Source: Candidatus Sulfotelmatobacter sp.
GTDB taxonomy: Bacteria > Eisenbacteria > RBG-16-71-46
Reading direction: 5' to 3'
NCBI GenBank assembly: GCA_035498555.1
Contig: DATKAB010000045.1
Location: 1 to 64,000, forward strand
Length of the DNA stretch: 64,000 bases
Below the pieces are notes generated by a model. It ran no database searches. It had not been told where the DNA came from and saw only the letters and a program-made list of their open reading frames with translations. The translations under genes and the position numbers were made by a program. Positions 1-9,449 of this stretch are shown here, piece by piece; position 1 is the first letter of the stretch, and every line of letters starts with the position of its first letter.

Positions 1-1313
1 CGGTAGAACCAGCCACTGTCCTTGATGGTGCGCTGCTGGGTCTCGAAGTTGACGTGCACGATGCCGAATCGTTTGGAGTAGCCGCTCGGCCACTCGAAGT
101 TGTCGAGCAGTGACCACACGAAATAGCCGCGCACGTCGACCCCGGCGTCGATCGCCTGCCGCACCACCGCGAGATGCTCGCGCAGGTAGCGAAGGCGGAG
201 CGGATCGCTGATACGGCCGCCGCTCGCGACCGCGGGATCGGCGAACGCCCCGCCATTCTCGGTCACGTAGATCGGGGGGTTGCCGTAGCGATCGCGCACC
301 CAGGAGAGCGTGGTCAGGAGGCTCGGGGCATGCACCTCCCAGCCGGTCTCCATCACCGTTGCGCCGGCCGGCACCACGCGGGCCGCGCAAATCGGGGCGA
401 GCGAGGGCTCGTAACGGGTGAGCGCACGCGTGTACCAGTTGATGCCGAGAAAATCGAAGGGCTCGCCGAGCTTCGCGAAGTCCTCGCTCGGCCATTCCGG
501 CCACGCCGCGCCGAACAGCTCGCGCATCTCTTCCGGATAGCGCCCCAGGTAGACCGGATCGAGATAGAGGCGATTCATGTAGGCGTCGGCGAGGCGCGTG
601 GCGTTCACGTCCTCGGGGCGCTCGCTGGCCGGCTCCTTCGGCTCGAGGTTCACGACCAGCCCGATCTTTCCGGTGCCGGCGGCGCGGCAGGCGCGCACCG
701 CCTCGCCGTGGGCGAGCAGCAGATGGTGGGCAGCGATCGGGGCCTCGTAGAGATTGCGATGTCCCGGCGCGTTCACTCCGTAGAGATAGCCGGCGTCCAC
801 GATCACCCAGGGTTCGTTGACCGTGCACCAGAGCCCCACGCGATCGCCAAGGGTCTTGAACGCCAGCGCCGACAGCTCGCCGAACCATTTCGGAGAGTCC
901 GGGTTGAGCCAGCCGCCGCGGTCGTCGAGCGCCGCCGGCAGGTCCCAGTGGAAGAGCGTCGCCATCGGACGGATGCCGGCTTCGAGCAGCGCGTCCACCA
1001 GCCGCGAGTAGAAGTCGAGCCCGCGCCGGTTCGCGCGCCCCGTCCCCTCGGGCAGGAGGCGCGTCCAGGCGAGGCTGAAGCGATAGGCGTCGAGGCCGAG
1101 CGCGTGCATCAGCGCCACGTCGTCCCTCCACCGGCGGTAGTGATCGCAGGCGACGTCACCGGTCCAGCCGTTGAGCGTCCGACCGGGCGTGTGCGAGAAG
1201 CGATGCCAGATCCCGGGCCCGGCGCCGTCAGCCAGGGGAGAGCCCTCGATCTGGTACGACGAGGTCGCGGCGCCCCACAGGAATCCGCGCGGGAATGGGG
1301 ACCGCGCGTTCAA
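1..1313 (-). CDS. GH1 family beta-glucosidase (3' end cut by window edge)
   Basis: Retaining beta-glycosidase of glycoside hydrolase family 1, expected to release glucose from beta-glucosides or cello-oligosaccharides in the cytoplasm. The reading frame is open to the left edge and gives about 437 residues; the family is usually near 450, so only a few C-terminal residues are missing. Visible motifs are the N-terminal FLWGAATSSYQIEG, the acid/base motif TVNEP, the nucleophile motif YVTENG, and WSLLDNFEW near the end. No signal peptide. The chosen start is TTG at 1313, just before the conserved FLWGA; no ATG or GTG lies close in this frame. It lies 31 bases downstream of the GH94 gene, so the two are probably co-transcribed, the phosphorylase and the glucosidase acting on related disaccharides. 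Function is certain at family level; the exact substrate is not. Confidence 0.93.
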   Translation of the reverse strand, partial: MNARSPFPRGFLWGAATSSYQIEGSPLADGAGPGIWHRFSHTPGRTLNGWTGDVACDHYRRWRDDVALMHALGLDAYRFSLAWTRLLPEGTGRANRRGLDFYSRLVDALLEAGIRPMATLFHWDLPAALDDRGGWLNPDSPKWFGELSALAFKTLGDRVGLWCTVNEPWVIVDAGYLYGVNAPGHRNLYEAPIAAHHLLLAHGEAVRACRAAGTGKIGLVVNLEPKEPASERPEDVNATRLADAYMNRLYLDPVYLGRYPEEMRELFGAAWPEWPSEDFAKLGEPFDFLGINWYTRALTRYEPSLAPICAARVVPAGATVMETGWEVHAPSLLTTLSWVRDRYGNPPIYVTENGGAFADPAVASGGRISDPLRLRYLREHLAVVRQAIDAGVDVRGYFVWSLLDNFEWPSGYSKRFGIVHVNFETQQRTIKDSGWFY

Positions 1314-1344
1314 ACGAGGCGGCCCGCGCGGCGACCACGTCCGC

Positions 1345-3744
1345 TCATCGCGATCCTCTCAAGATCAACGTGACCTGGTGTTCTCGGCCGTCGGCGAGAT
1401 CGGGGATCCGATCGCCCGCCACCTTCCAGCCGTCCACGCGCAGCTCTTGCTTGCGCCCGCGGCGTACCGAAATCGAATACCGCGCGCCGCGAAACGCCCG
1501 CCGCATGGTGAATCCCTTCCAGCCGGGCGGGAGGCAGGGCGCGACCCGCAGGCCGTCCCAGTCGGCCCGGACGCCGAGGATCCAGTCGGAATGGATGCGG
1601 AACATCCACGTCGCCGATCCCGTGTACCACGTCCAGCCGCCCCGACCGAAATGTGGCGAATCGGGGCCGTCCACGTTGCCCGGAGTCACGTAGGGCTCGA
1701 CCTCGTAGAAATCGGGGCGCATGCCGCGATGCACCGGCGAGAACGAGCGGAGCAGGCGCCAGGCCTCGGCCGCGCGCCCCAGCTTGCATTCGGCCTGCAC
1801 CGCCCACAGGCCGGCGTGCGTGTACAGGCCACCGTTCTCGCGCGCTCCGGGCGCGTAGCGGGTGAGGTAGCCGATGCCGGCGTCGGGAGTGCGATAGGCG
1901 GGATAGAGCACGAGCGGCCCGTATTCGCGATAGAGATGGCGCCGCAGCGAATCGAGCAGGGCGGGCAGACGCCGCGGCGGCACGACGTCGCTCAGAATCG
2001 CCCAGGTCTGAGCGTTGATGAAGATTCGGCCCTCGTGATTCTGCTTCGAGCCGATCGGCGTCCCGTCATCACGCGTCGCGCGCACGTACCAGCGGCCATC
2101 CCAGAAATGCCGGTTCACCGCGCGCCGCATCTTGCCGGCCCCGAGTGCGTAGCGGCGCGACACCGCGGCGTCCCCGCCCGGCCGCCGCCTCTCGAGCTCG
2201 ACCCAGTCCTCGAGGATCCCGATCAGGAAATGGGCGAGCCACACGCTCTCCGAGCGGCCCTTGGCGCCGATGGCGGACAGGCCGTCGTTCCAGTCGCCGG
2301 CGCCCATGCGCGGGATGCCGCGCGGCGACAGCCGCTGCCAGAACGAGTCGATCGCGCGGCGGCAATGCTCGTAGAGCGTGCCGACGTCGCGCGACGGCTT
2401 GCCGTCGTCACCCAGGAACGGCACGCGTTCGTCGAGCGATCGCCAGTCGAGCGTCTCGCGCAGGTACTGGAGCGTCAGGAACGGAAGCCACAGCAGATCG
2501 TCGTTGAGCGGCTTCTTCGCGCCCTCCTCGGTGAGCGGATGCCACCAGTGCCAGGCGGTGCCGTCGCGGAACTGATGCGCGGCGTGGAGCAGGATCTGGC
2601 GCCGCGTGCGCTCGGGCGCGAGCGGGAGCCAGACCTGGCTGTCCTGGAGCTGGTCGCGAAATCCGTAGGCGCCGCCCATCTGAAAGTAGCCGGTACGCCC
2701 GAGCAGGCGACACGAGATCGCCTGGTACTTGAGCCAGTGATTGGTGAGCAGGTCGAAGGCCGGATCCGGGGTGTGAACTTCGAGCGGCTCGAGCAGCCGC
2801 CGCCAGTGCTCGCGCGTGGCGCGGAGCGCGCGCTCGACCGAAGCCGGCGCGCGGTAGCGGCGAGCCAGCCGCCGCGCCTCGGCGAGCGACTCTCCGATGC
2901 CGAGCGTGTACGCGACCTGGCGGGTGCCGCCGGGCGGCAACGTGAGATTGACCTGCAGCGCCGCCATGCCGTCGAGCCACTTGCCGGAGGTGCGGGTGAG
3001 GCGCCCCGCCGCGACCGCTTCCGGGCGCGCGGCGCTGCCCCACTGGCCGAAGAACCCGCGCTTGTCGCTCTCCCAGCCGCTCGGGCGCTCGCTCACGGCG
3101 TGGAACGCGACGTGCGGCCATTCGACGTTCCAGGGCTGCCCACGTCCGTGCTCGGCAATGGTATTGAGCCGCTTGGTGGCGTAGAGCGCGCGGTCGGCGG
3201 CGCGGAAATCGGTCTCGATGAACAGGCGGTGGAATTCCCGGTGGGTGTCGGGCGCCGGGCCGAGGTTCCATTCCAGCGCGCTGGTGAGCGCGAGCCGCCG
3301 TCTGCGGCGCGAGCGGTTGGTTAGCGCCACGCGCCAGATCTCGAGCGTCTCCTCGGGCGGGACGAAGATCGTGAGCTCGGCGCGGACGCCATGGATTTCG
3401 GATGTGAAGGTGCTGTAGCCGAGACCGTGCCGGCACTCGTAGAAGTCGAACCGGGGCCGCACCGGACTCCAGGCCAGCGACCACAGCTCGCCCGAATCGC
3501 GGTCGAGGCAGTAGAGCCACTTGCCCCATTCGTCGCGCACCAGGTCCTGCTCCCAGCGGGTCAGACGATTGAAGGTCGCGTGCGTCATCCACGAATAGCC
3601 GGTGCCCGATTGGGTGACGATCGTGCCGTAGCGATCCGGGCAGATGACGTTGGCCCACGGCCGCGGCGTGTCCGGACGCGTGATGACGTACTCGCGGCCG
3701 TCCGGGCTGAAATGGCCGTAGCGGGTCTCGAACAGCTTCTTCAT
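1345..3744 (-). CDS. GH94-type glycoside phosphorylase (cellobiose phosphorylase-like)
   Basis: Inverting disaccharide phosphorylase of the GH94 (former GT36) type, which splits a beta-linked glucose disaccharide with phosphate to give glucose 1-phosphate. The 799-residue protein starts at ATG 3744 (MKKLFETRYGHF), the usual family N-terminus; an upstream in-frame ATG at 3786 would add 14 residues with no family resemblance. The N-terminal beta-sandwich part contains REYVITRPDTPRPW. The (alpha/alpha)6 catalytic part has FRDQLQDSQ near residue 362 and GDWNDGL at 483-489; the first Asp of GDWND is the general acid in characterised members. No signal peptide, so cytoplasmic. It precedes a GH1 beta-glucosidase and follows a secreted protein gene, with a hairpin between the latter two. 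The substrate (cellobiose, laminaribiose or other) cannot be told from the sequence alone. Confidence 0.88.
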   Translation of the reverse strand: MKKLFETRYGHFSPDGREYVITRPDTPRPWANVICPDRYGTIVTQSGTGYSWMTHATFNRLTRWEQDLVRDEWGKWLYCLDRDSGELWSLAWSPVRPRFDFYECRHGLGYSTFTSEIHGVRAELTIFVPPEETLEIWRVALTNRSRRRRRLALTSALEWNLGPAPDTHREFHRLFIETDFRAADRALYATKRLNTIAEHGRGQPWNVEWPHVAFHAVSERPSGWESDKRGFFGQWGSAARPEAVAAGRLTRTSGKWLDGMAALQVNLTLPPGGTRQVAYTLGIGESLAEARRLARRYRAPASVERALRATREHWRRLLEPLEVHTPDPAFDLLTNHWLKYQAISCRLLGRTGYFQMGGAYGFRDQLQDSQVWLPLAPERTRRQILLHAAHQFRDGTAWHWWHPLTEEGAKKPLNDDLLWLPFLTLQYLRETLDWRSLDERVPFLGDDGKPSRDVGTLYEHCRRAIDSFWQRLSPRGIPRMGAGDWNDGLSAIGAKGRSESVWLAHFLIGILEDWVELERRRPGGDAAVSRRYALGAGKMRRAVNRHFWDGRWYVRATRDDGTPIGSKQNHEGRIFINAQTWAILSDVVPPRRLPALLDSLRRHLYREYGPLVLYPAYRTPDAGIGYLTRYAPGARENGGLYTHAGLWAVQAECKLGRAAEAWRLLRSFSPVHRGMRPDFYEVEPYVTPGNVDGPDSPHFGRGGWTWYTGSATWMFRIHSDWILGVRADWDGLRVAPCLPPGWKGFTMRRAFRGARYSISVRRGRKQELRVDGWKVAGDRIPDLADGREHQVTLILRGSR

Positions 3745-3874
3745 CAGGTCTCGCGCGTCTCCCGTCGGGTCCGCGAGCGGCGGCACGCAGGTAACAAACG
3801 AAGGCGCGACATTCTAGTCGAGAGTGACGCCGGAGCACACGCCGACATCCGGCCAAGGCACGGCTCCGATGCAA

Positions 3875-3907
3875 GACGACCGCCTCCGTCCGGCGGAGGC
3901 GGTCGTC
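3875..3907 (-). terminator. Perfect 14-bp hairpin between secreted-protein gene and GH94 gene
   Basis: A perfect inverted repeat, 14 bp on each side with a 5-base loop (GACGACCGCCTCCG, loop TCCGG, then its complement). It lies 23 bases after the stop of the secreted protein gene and 131 bases before the phosphorylase start. In the minus direction only a weak T-run follows, so it may attenuate transcription or protect the mRNA end rather than terminate fully. Confidence 0.6.
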
Positions 3908-3930
3908 CGTGTGCGGTGGATACGGGGGAG

Positions 3931-4764
3931 CTACCGGTACAGCGTCTTCACCTTGCCCCAGGTCGTGGTCTTGGCCGGGGTGACGCCGAGATCTTCGTAG
4001 CAGATGTTCATCCAGGTGCACGCCATGCTGTACGGGTTGCCCGAGCCGTCGAGCACCGGCTGGAAGTAGCCGCCCGCATAAGCCGGGACCAACTCGCCCC
4101 ACAGGCCGTGCGGCGGATCTTCCGCCATGTTGCCGGAGTCGAATGCAATCGGACCGCTCGAATACGGCGTGCCGCCGAGCACCAGGTCGTACTGGATCGT
4201 CGCCGGCGAGGCCGAGCTCAGGCCGTTCGGCAGGTAGGTGATCTGCATGTGCGCGATCTGATTGCGGACGTAGTGGATGCCGTAGGCCGCCGTGAAGCTG
4301 TAGAACGGAAGCCGCCCGCCGAAGCACGCGATTTCGCCGGTGCCGTAGTTCAGCATGAACTTGCCATCGGCGTCCGGCGACCACCATGGGGCCAGCCGCA
4401 GACCGGCCTCGCCCGGCGGGTCGTCGCCGTCGAGCACGACGTCCGCGCAGAAGCGATAGGCGCTGCAGTTCTCGAACTGCGCCTTGGTCGCGCCACCGTC
4501 GGTCGAAAAGCTCCAGGTGTGGAGATTCGCGTAGCCGAAGCACGCCAGGTTCTGGTCGTTGATGAAGATCGACGCCGGATAGAGGTTGTTGACGTTGAGC
4601 GTTGAAGTCGGGCAGTCGTTGAAGACTCGCGTCGCGATGTTGGCGCCGTTCGGATTCGGGGTCGCGCCCGGACACGAACGACCGTCGCCGGCGTACGCCG
4701 CCGAAACGATCGCAAGCGCACAGCCGACGGCGAGAAGCACGGTGGAGTAGCGGATCCGCTGCAT
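3931..4764 (-). CDS. Secreted protein of unknown function
   Basis: 277 residues that I do not recognise as a named family. The N-terminus is a clear Sec signal peptide (basic start, hydrophobic LLAVGCALAIVSA, cleavage probably after AYA). The mature part is rich in Asn, Thr, Gly and aromatic residues and has about eight cysteines, consistent with an exported beta-rich domain stabilised by disulfides. It has no sorting domain and no membrane segment after the signal. The start is well supported by AGGAGGA six bases before the ATG (complement of 4769-4775). It is the first gene after the LacI-type operator at 4970 and precedes the phosphorylase and beta-glucosidase, so a role in binding or degrading a glucan outside the cell is possible but unproven. 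Confidence 0.75.
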   Translation of the reverse strand: MQRIRYSTVLLAVGCALAIVSAAYAGDGRSCPGATPNPNGANIATRVFNDCPTSTLNVNNLYPASIFINDQNLACFGYANLHTWSFSTDGGATKAQFENCSAYRFCADVVLDGDDPPGEAGLRLAPWWSPDADGKFMLNYGTGEIACFGGRLPFYSFTAAYGIHYVRNQIAHMQITYLPNGLSSASPATIQYDLVLGGTPYSSGPIAFDSGNMAEDPPHGLWGELVPAYAGGYFQPVLDGSGNPYSMACTWMNICYEDLGVTPAKTTTWGKVKTLYR

Positions 4765-4969
4765 ACGTTCCTCCTAGAAGGGTGGTGTGGCGATGATGAT
4801 GCGGATCGAAGTGATGACGACCAGATGCACGGCACGACTCGCGTTCCGCGAGAAGCCCGGCGGCCCGAAGCACCCAGCGCTTCCCTGCTTCATCCCGCGA
4901 CGGACTCGTGACTTGTCGGAAGTCCGGGGGACGGGGGAGCTGGCGGGCGCCAACGCCCATCGCGGTACA

Positions 4970-4983
4970 TGAAAACGATTACA
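4970..4983. promoter_or_regulatory. LacI-family-type operator (cre-like palindrome) upstream of sugar genes
   Basis: TGAAAACGATTACA fits the LacI/CcpA-type operator pattern TGNAANCGNTTNCA with the central CG. It is the only such site seen in the window. On the minus strand it overlaps TGTAAT (4983-4978), a 5/6 match to a -10 hexamer, with only a weak -35 (TTCTTG) 17 bases upstream. It lies about 205 bases before the start of the secreted protein gene. The rest of the 318-base gap 4765-5082 between that gene and the RND pump holds the ribosome site at 4769-4775 and nothing else I can name. No LacI-type regulator gene lies in the window. Confidence 0.5.
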
Positions 4984-5082
4984 TGGCACCCATCTCCCGT
5001 CAAGAAAATGATTTCGAACGGGGGCCGGAGCGAGTTCGATGTCGTCGAACATCGCACGCAGCGCTAAACAAGGCTGCCCGGA

Positions 5083-8000
5083 TCAGTGGCTGAGCTGGGG
5101 TGCGGCGGCGGCCCGGGCGAGCTCCGCCGCCCGAGTTTCGGCGGCGCGCCGCACCGGGGAGAAGCGCGCGAGCAGGGTGTAGACCACCGGGACCACCACC
5201 AGGGTGAGGAAGGTCGAGAACAGCATGCCCCCGACCACCGCCATGCCGAGCGGCTTCCGGGACTCGGCGCCGGCGCCGAGCCCGAGGGCGATCGGCAGGA
5301 TGCCGAAGACGGTGGCCAGCGCCGTCATCAGGATCGGGCGCAGCCGGATGCGCGACGCGCCCACCACCGCCTCGACGATCGATTCTCCGCGCGCACGGCG
5401 CTGATTGGCGTACTCGACGATCAGGATGGCGTTCTTCGTGACCAGACCGATCAGCATGATCAGTCCGACCTGCGAAAAGATGTTGATGGTCATGCGGAAT
5501 ACGAACAGCGTGAGCAGCGCTCCGAACACCGCCAGCGGCACCGAGAACAGGATGGTCATCGGGTCGATGAAGCTCTCGAACTGGGCGGCCAGCACCAGGA
5601 AAATGAACGCCAGCGCGATCACGAACAGGAAGTTGAGTCCGCCGCTCGATTCGGCGTATTCGCGAGAGTCGCCGGCCAGATCGGTGTGCACGCCGGGGGG
5701 AAGCACGCGCCGCGCAATGGCGCGAAGATCGTCAAGGGCCTTGCCGATCGTGACCCCCGGCGCGAGGCTGGCGGTGATGGTGGCCGAGCGCACGCGATTG
5801 AAGTGATTGAGTTCTCGCGGCGCGACCTTTTCCTCGACCCGCACCACGCTCGAGAGCTGCACCAGCCCCCTGGGCCCGCGTACGTAGAGATCGTTGATGA
5901 TGCCCGGGCTCGCGCGATCCTCGCGCGGGAGCTGCAGCATGACGTCGTACTGGTGATCGCCCCGCTTGAAGCGGGTCACCTGGCTGCCGCCGAGCAACAC
6001 CTGCAGCGTGTTGCCGATGTCGGCCACCGACACGCCCAGTTCCGAGGCACGATCGCGATCGATCTGGACCTCGAGCTGCGGCTTGTTGAGCTTGAGGTCG
6101 GTGTCCATGTTCACCAGGTATCCGAGCTTCTGCGCCTCGCCCAGCATCCGGGGGACGCTGGCCGCGAGCTGTTCATAGCTCTCGGCCTGCAGTACGAAGT
6201 TCACCGGCTGACCGCCGCCGGTCGAGAGGCTCGGCGGATTGAAGGCGAACGCCAGCACCCCGGGAATCCCGAACAGGCGCGGGAACATCTGCTGCGTCAG
6301 CGCCTGCGCGGGCGGGCGCTCTCCGTAGGGCTTGAGCCCCACGAACATGAAGGCGTCGGTGACCGGCCCGAACAGCCCGACCGCGGTGAACATGCGGTCC
6401 TTGGCCGGGAGCTGGTCGTACATGCCCTCGACCACGCGCACGTAGCGATCGGTGTACTCGAGCGTCGCGCCCTCGGGCGCGCGAATCACGTTGAAGATCC
6501 AGCCGCGATCCTCGGTCGGCACCATCTCGCTCGGAAGCAGCTTGAACAAGCCGCCAATCGCGACGATCAGGAGCGCGGTCAGCCCCAGCATCAGCCGCCA
6601 GTGGGAGATGGCGAAGCGCACGCTCCACTCGTAGCTCGACGAGACGCGCGCGAACATCGCGTCGAACCAGCGGCGGAATCGCGACTCTCGCCTGGGCTTT
6701 GGACCCGCTTCGCCGGCCGGCGGCTCGGCCCCGTGCTCCCCAGCGTCCAGGAAGCGCGAGCAGAGCATGGGCGTGAGCGTGAGCGCCACGAATCCCGAGA
6801 TCAGCACCGACACCGCGACCGCCACGCCGAACTCGCTGAACAGGCGGCCGACCCGGCCGCGCAGGAACGCCACCGGCACGAACACGGCCACCAGCGTGAA
6901 GGTGGTGGCGACGATCGCGAAGCCGATCTCCTTCGCGCCCTCGAGCGCCGCGCGCAGGCGCGGCTTGCCGAGCTCCATGTGGCGATGGATGTTCTCGAGC
7001 ATGACGATCGCGTCGTCCACCACCAGACCGATCGCCAACACCAGCGCCAGCAGCGTCAGGATGTTGATGCTGTAGCCGAGGAAGTAGGTCACGGTGAAGG
7101 TGCCGATGATCGAAACCGGAATCGCCACCGCCGGGATCAAGGTGGCGCGGAGCGAACCGAGGAAGAGGAAGATCACCACGAACACCAGCAGGATCGCGAT
7201 GATCAGCGACAGCACCACCTCGTGAATGGAATTCTCGATGAAGGTGGCGGAGTCGTAGGCGACGTCGAGATTCATGCCGGCCGGCAGCAGCTCGCGCAAC
7301 CGGGGCAGGGAGGCGCGCACCACGTCGGCGACATCGACGGTGCTGGCCTTCTGCTGCTTGACGATGCCGAGCCCAACCGCCGGCTGCCGGTTGTAGCGCG
7401 CCGCGCTGCGGTCGTCTTCGGCGCCCACCTGCACGTCGGCGACGTCGCCGAGCTTGACCACCTGGTCACCCTGCTGCGCGACGATGATCGAGGCGAACTG
7501 CTCGGGCTGGTCGAGGTCGCCGCGGGTGCGCACCGCGAATTCGCGGCCCTTGCCCTCGACGCGCCCGGCAGGGATCTCGGCGTTGCCGCCCCGCAGCGCG
7601 CGATCCACGTCGCTCACCGTGAGGCCGTAGGCGGCCAGCCGCTGAGCGTCGAGCCAGATGCGCATCGCGTACTTGCGTTCGCCGCCCACCACCACCGCCC
7701 CCACCCCTTCCAGCCGCTGCAACCGCTCGGCCAGCTCGTTCTTCGCGAAGTCCGACAACTCGAGGGTGTTGTAGCGCTCGCCGTACAGCGCGAGCCAGAT
7801 GATCGGCTGCGCGTTCACGTCCTGCTTCGCGACCACCGGATCGTCGGCGGTGATCGGCAGCTGGCTGCGAACGCGCGCGACCCGGTCGCGGACGTCGTTG
7901 GCGGCCTTGTCGACGTCGCGATTGAGATTGAACTCGATGGTGATGTCCGAGCTCTGCTCGGCCGACGACGAGGTCAGCAGCTTGACGCCCTCGATCGTCG

Positions 8001-8214
8001 AGAGCTGCTCCTCGAGCACGTCGGTGATCTCGGTCTCGACCACCTGCGGGTTGGCGCCGCGGTAAAACGTGCTCACCGAGACGATCGGCGAATCGATGTC
8101 CGGGTATTCGCGGACCGGCAGGAACGAGTAGGAGAGCGCACCGAACAACACAATGGCGAGGCTCATTACCGTCGCCAGCACCGGGCGCTCGATCGAGACT
8201 TCGCTCAGCTTCAT
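5083..8214 (-). CDS. RND efflux transporter, AcrB/HAE1-type inner-membrane pump
   Basis: 1043-residue proton-driven efflux pump of the AcrB/MexB type that moves drugs or other small molecules from periplasm and inner membrane out through an outer-membrane channel. The N-terminus MKLSEVSIERPVLATVMS is typical. The protein has two copies of the six-helix domain plus large periplasmic porter loops. The membrane segment LALVLAIGLVVDDAIVMLENI carries the Asp-Asp pair used for proton relay. Full family length. Its start overlaps the stop of the adaptor gene upstream by four bases (ATGA at 8211-8214), so the two are translationally coupled. No outer-membrane TolC-type gene is nearby, so the tripartite pump must borrow one from elsewhere. 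The C-terminus is Ala-rich and poorly conserved. The substrate is unknown. Confidence 0.95.
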   Translation of the reverse strand: MKLSEVSIERPVLATVMSLAIVLFGALSYSFLPVREYPDIDSPIVSVSTFYRGANPQVVETEITDVLEEQLSTIEGVKLLTSSSAEQSSDITIEFNLNRDVDKAANDVRDRVARVRSQLPITADDPVVAKQDVNAQPIIWLALYGERYNTLELSDFAKNELAERLQRLEGVGAVVVGGERKYAMRIWLDAQRLAAYGLTVSDVDRALRGGNAEIPAGRVEGKGREFAVRTRGDLDQPEQFASIIVAQQGDQVVKLGDVADVQVGAEDDRSAARYNRQPAVGLGIVKQQKASTVDVADVVRASLPRLRELLPAGMNLDVAYDSATFIENSIHEVVLSLIIAILLVFVVIFLFLGSLRATLIPAVAIPVSIIGTFTVTYFLGYSINILTLLALVLAIGLVVDDAIVMLENIHRHMELGKPRLRAALEGAKEIGFAIVATTFTLVAVFVPVAFLRGRVGRLFSEFGVAVAVSVLISGFVALTLTPMLCSRFLDAGEHGAEPPAGEAGPKPRRESRFRRWFDAMFARVSSSYEWSVRFAISHWRLMLGLTALLIVAIGGLFKLLPSEMVPTEDRGWIFNVIRAPEGATLEYTDRYVRVVEGMYDQLPAKDRMFTAVGLFGPVTDAFMFVGLKPYGERPPAQALTQQMFPRLFGIPGVLAFAFNPPSLSTGGGQPVNFVLQAESYEQLAASVPRMLGEAQKLGYLVNMDTDLKLNKPQLEVQIDRDRASELGVSVADIGNTLQVLLGGSQVTRFKRGDHQYDVMLQLPREDRASPGIINDLYVRGPRGLVQLSSVVRVEEKVAPRELNHFNRVRSATITASLAPGVTIGKALDDLRAIARRVLPPGVHTDLAGDSREYAESSGGLNFLFVIALAFIFLVLAAQFESFIDPMTILFSVPLAVFGALLTLFVFRMTINIFSQVGLIMLIGLVTKNAILIVEYANQRRARGESIVEAVVGASRIRLRPILMTALATVFGILPIALGLGAGAESRKPLGMAVVGGMLFSTFLTLVVVPVVYTLLARFSPVRRAAETRAAELARAAAAPQLSH

Positions 8215-9311
8215 CGCGCCGCGCTTCCGCTCGCCGGTCCGCCGCCCGAGTCGCCCGCCGCGCCGACCGGCATGACGTGCGCGCCGTCGTAGAGCTTCTG
8301 GTGTCCGGCGCGGACCACCACCTGCCCGGCCTCGAGGCCGTGCAGGATCTCCACGCGCGCGGAATCGCGGGTGCCGAGGCGCACCGGCGCCTTGCTCACG
8401 GTGCTGTCGCGCTTCACCAGGAACACGAAGCTTTGGGTGCCCTCGGCGAACACCGCCTCATCGGGGACGACCAGCGCGCCCGGACGTTCGGCGAACGTCA
8501 CCGACACGTTCGCCGACATGCCGGGACGCAGGCGTCGCTCGGGGTTGGGGAGCTTCGCCACCAGTTGAACGGTGCGCGTATCGGGATCGATCACGGGATC
8601 CACCACCGTGATGCGCCCGGGAAAATGTTGGCTCGGGAACGCCGGCGCCATCGCGTCCACCGCGATGCCCGGGCGCAGCAGCCCGGCGTAGCGCTCGGGG
8701 GCCGCGAAGGTCACTTTCATTTCGTCCACGCGCGCGAGGTCGGTGATGACTTCGCCCTCGCGCAGGTAGGCGCCGGGAGAAACCCGGCGGCGCCCGACCA
8801 GCCCCGAGAACGGAGCGCGAATCCGCGTCTTGTCGAGCCGAGCCTTGGCCAGCGCTTCGTTGGCGTCGGCGACCTTGAGCGCGGTCTTGGCGTCGTCCAT
8901 CTCCTGCGGCGAGATGGCGTTCTGCTCGAGCAGCTTCTCGGAACGCTTGAAGTTCGACTCGGCCTGCTCGCGCTGGGCTTCCGCACGTTCGGCATCGGCG
9001 CGGATTTCGCGGTCGTCGAGCCGCGCGAGCTGGGTGCCCTTCTCGACCGCCTGGCCTTCGACGAAGGTCAGCTCCTCGACCACCGCGCTCAGCTCGCTCA
9101 CCACCTCGATCTGCTCGTCCGAGGCGATGCCGCCGAGCGCGTGGAACTGGTCGCGGACGGTGCGCGACTGCACGGTCGCGACCTCGACCGGGGTGGGCGG
9201 CATCTGGAAGCCGGTCTTGCCGGCACCGGGGGCGCATCCGGTAAGCAGGAGACCGAAACTCAAGCCTGCCAGGGGCACTCTGCGCGGCTTTGGGATCACC
9301 TTCGCCACCAT
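8211..9311 (-). CDS. RND efflux periplasmic adaptor (membrane fusion) lipoprotein
   Basis: 366-residue HlyD/AcrA-type adaptor that bridges the RND pump to an outer-membrane channel. The signal sequence ends in a lipobox (LLTGC, Cys26), so it is probably a lipoprotein. After it come the barrel-sandwich half-motif (GGIASDEQIEVVSELSAVV), a coiled-coil hairpin around residues 95-150 rich in Glu, Ala and Arg (the SNFKRSEKLLEQNAISPQE region), the second lipoyl half (RIRAPFSGLVGRR) and beta-barrel and membrane-proximal domains. It is upstream of and overlaps the pump gene by four bases. The 138-base gap upstream (9312-9449) should hold the promoter, but I see no strong match. GTG at codon 2 is an equally possible start. 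Confidence 0.93.
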   Translation of the reverse strand: MVAKVIPKPRRVPLAGLSFGLLLTGCAPGAGKTGFQMPPTPVEVATVQSRTVRDQFHALGGIASDEQIEVVSELSAVVEELTFVEGQAVEKGTQLARLDDREIRADAERAEAQREQAESNFKRSEKLLEQNAISPQEMDDAKTALKVADANEALAKARLDKTRIRAPFSGLVGRRRVSPGAYLREGEVITDLARVDEMKVTFAAPERYAGLLRPGIAVDAMAPAFPSQHFPGRITVVDPVIDPDTRTVQLVAKLPNPERRLRPGMSANVSVTFAERPGALVVPDEAVFAEGTQSFVFLVKRDSTVSKAPVRLGTRDSARVEILHGLEAGQVVVRAGHQKLYDGAHVMPVGAAGDSGGGPASGSAAR

Positions 9312-9449
9312 ACCTTTCTATTGCACGTCTGGCCACTGGCCCGTTCGAACTTCGAGAGTTGCTCGACGCACGCGGCGAATGGGCGCCCCAGCGCGGGGCG
9401 CGCGTCCGGAGTCGGGCCACGGATTCCGGCCTGTGCGACCGCATACGCT

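Noticed and set aside
3850-3866. GGCACG-type sigma54 element
   Set aside because: The spacing to the next GC is two bases too long for a -24/-12 promoter, and the strand is wrong for the neighbouring genes.
5086-8292. Long plus-strand frame opposite the RND pump
   Set aside because: His/Gln/Arg-rich shadow of the real gene on the minus strand; no domain resemblance. Similar long antisense frames elsewhere (for example 1171-3324, 14851-16236, 32036-34789) were left out for the same reason.
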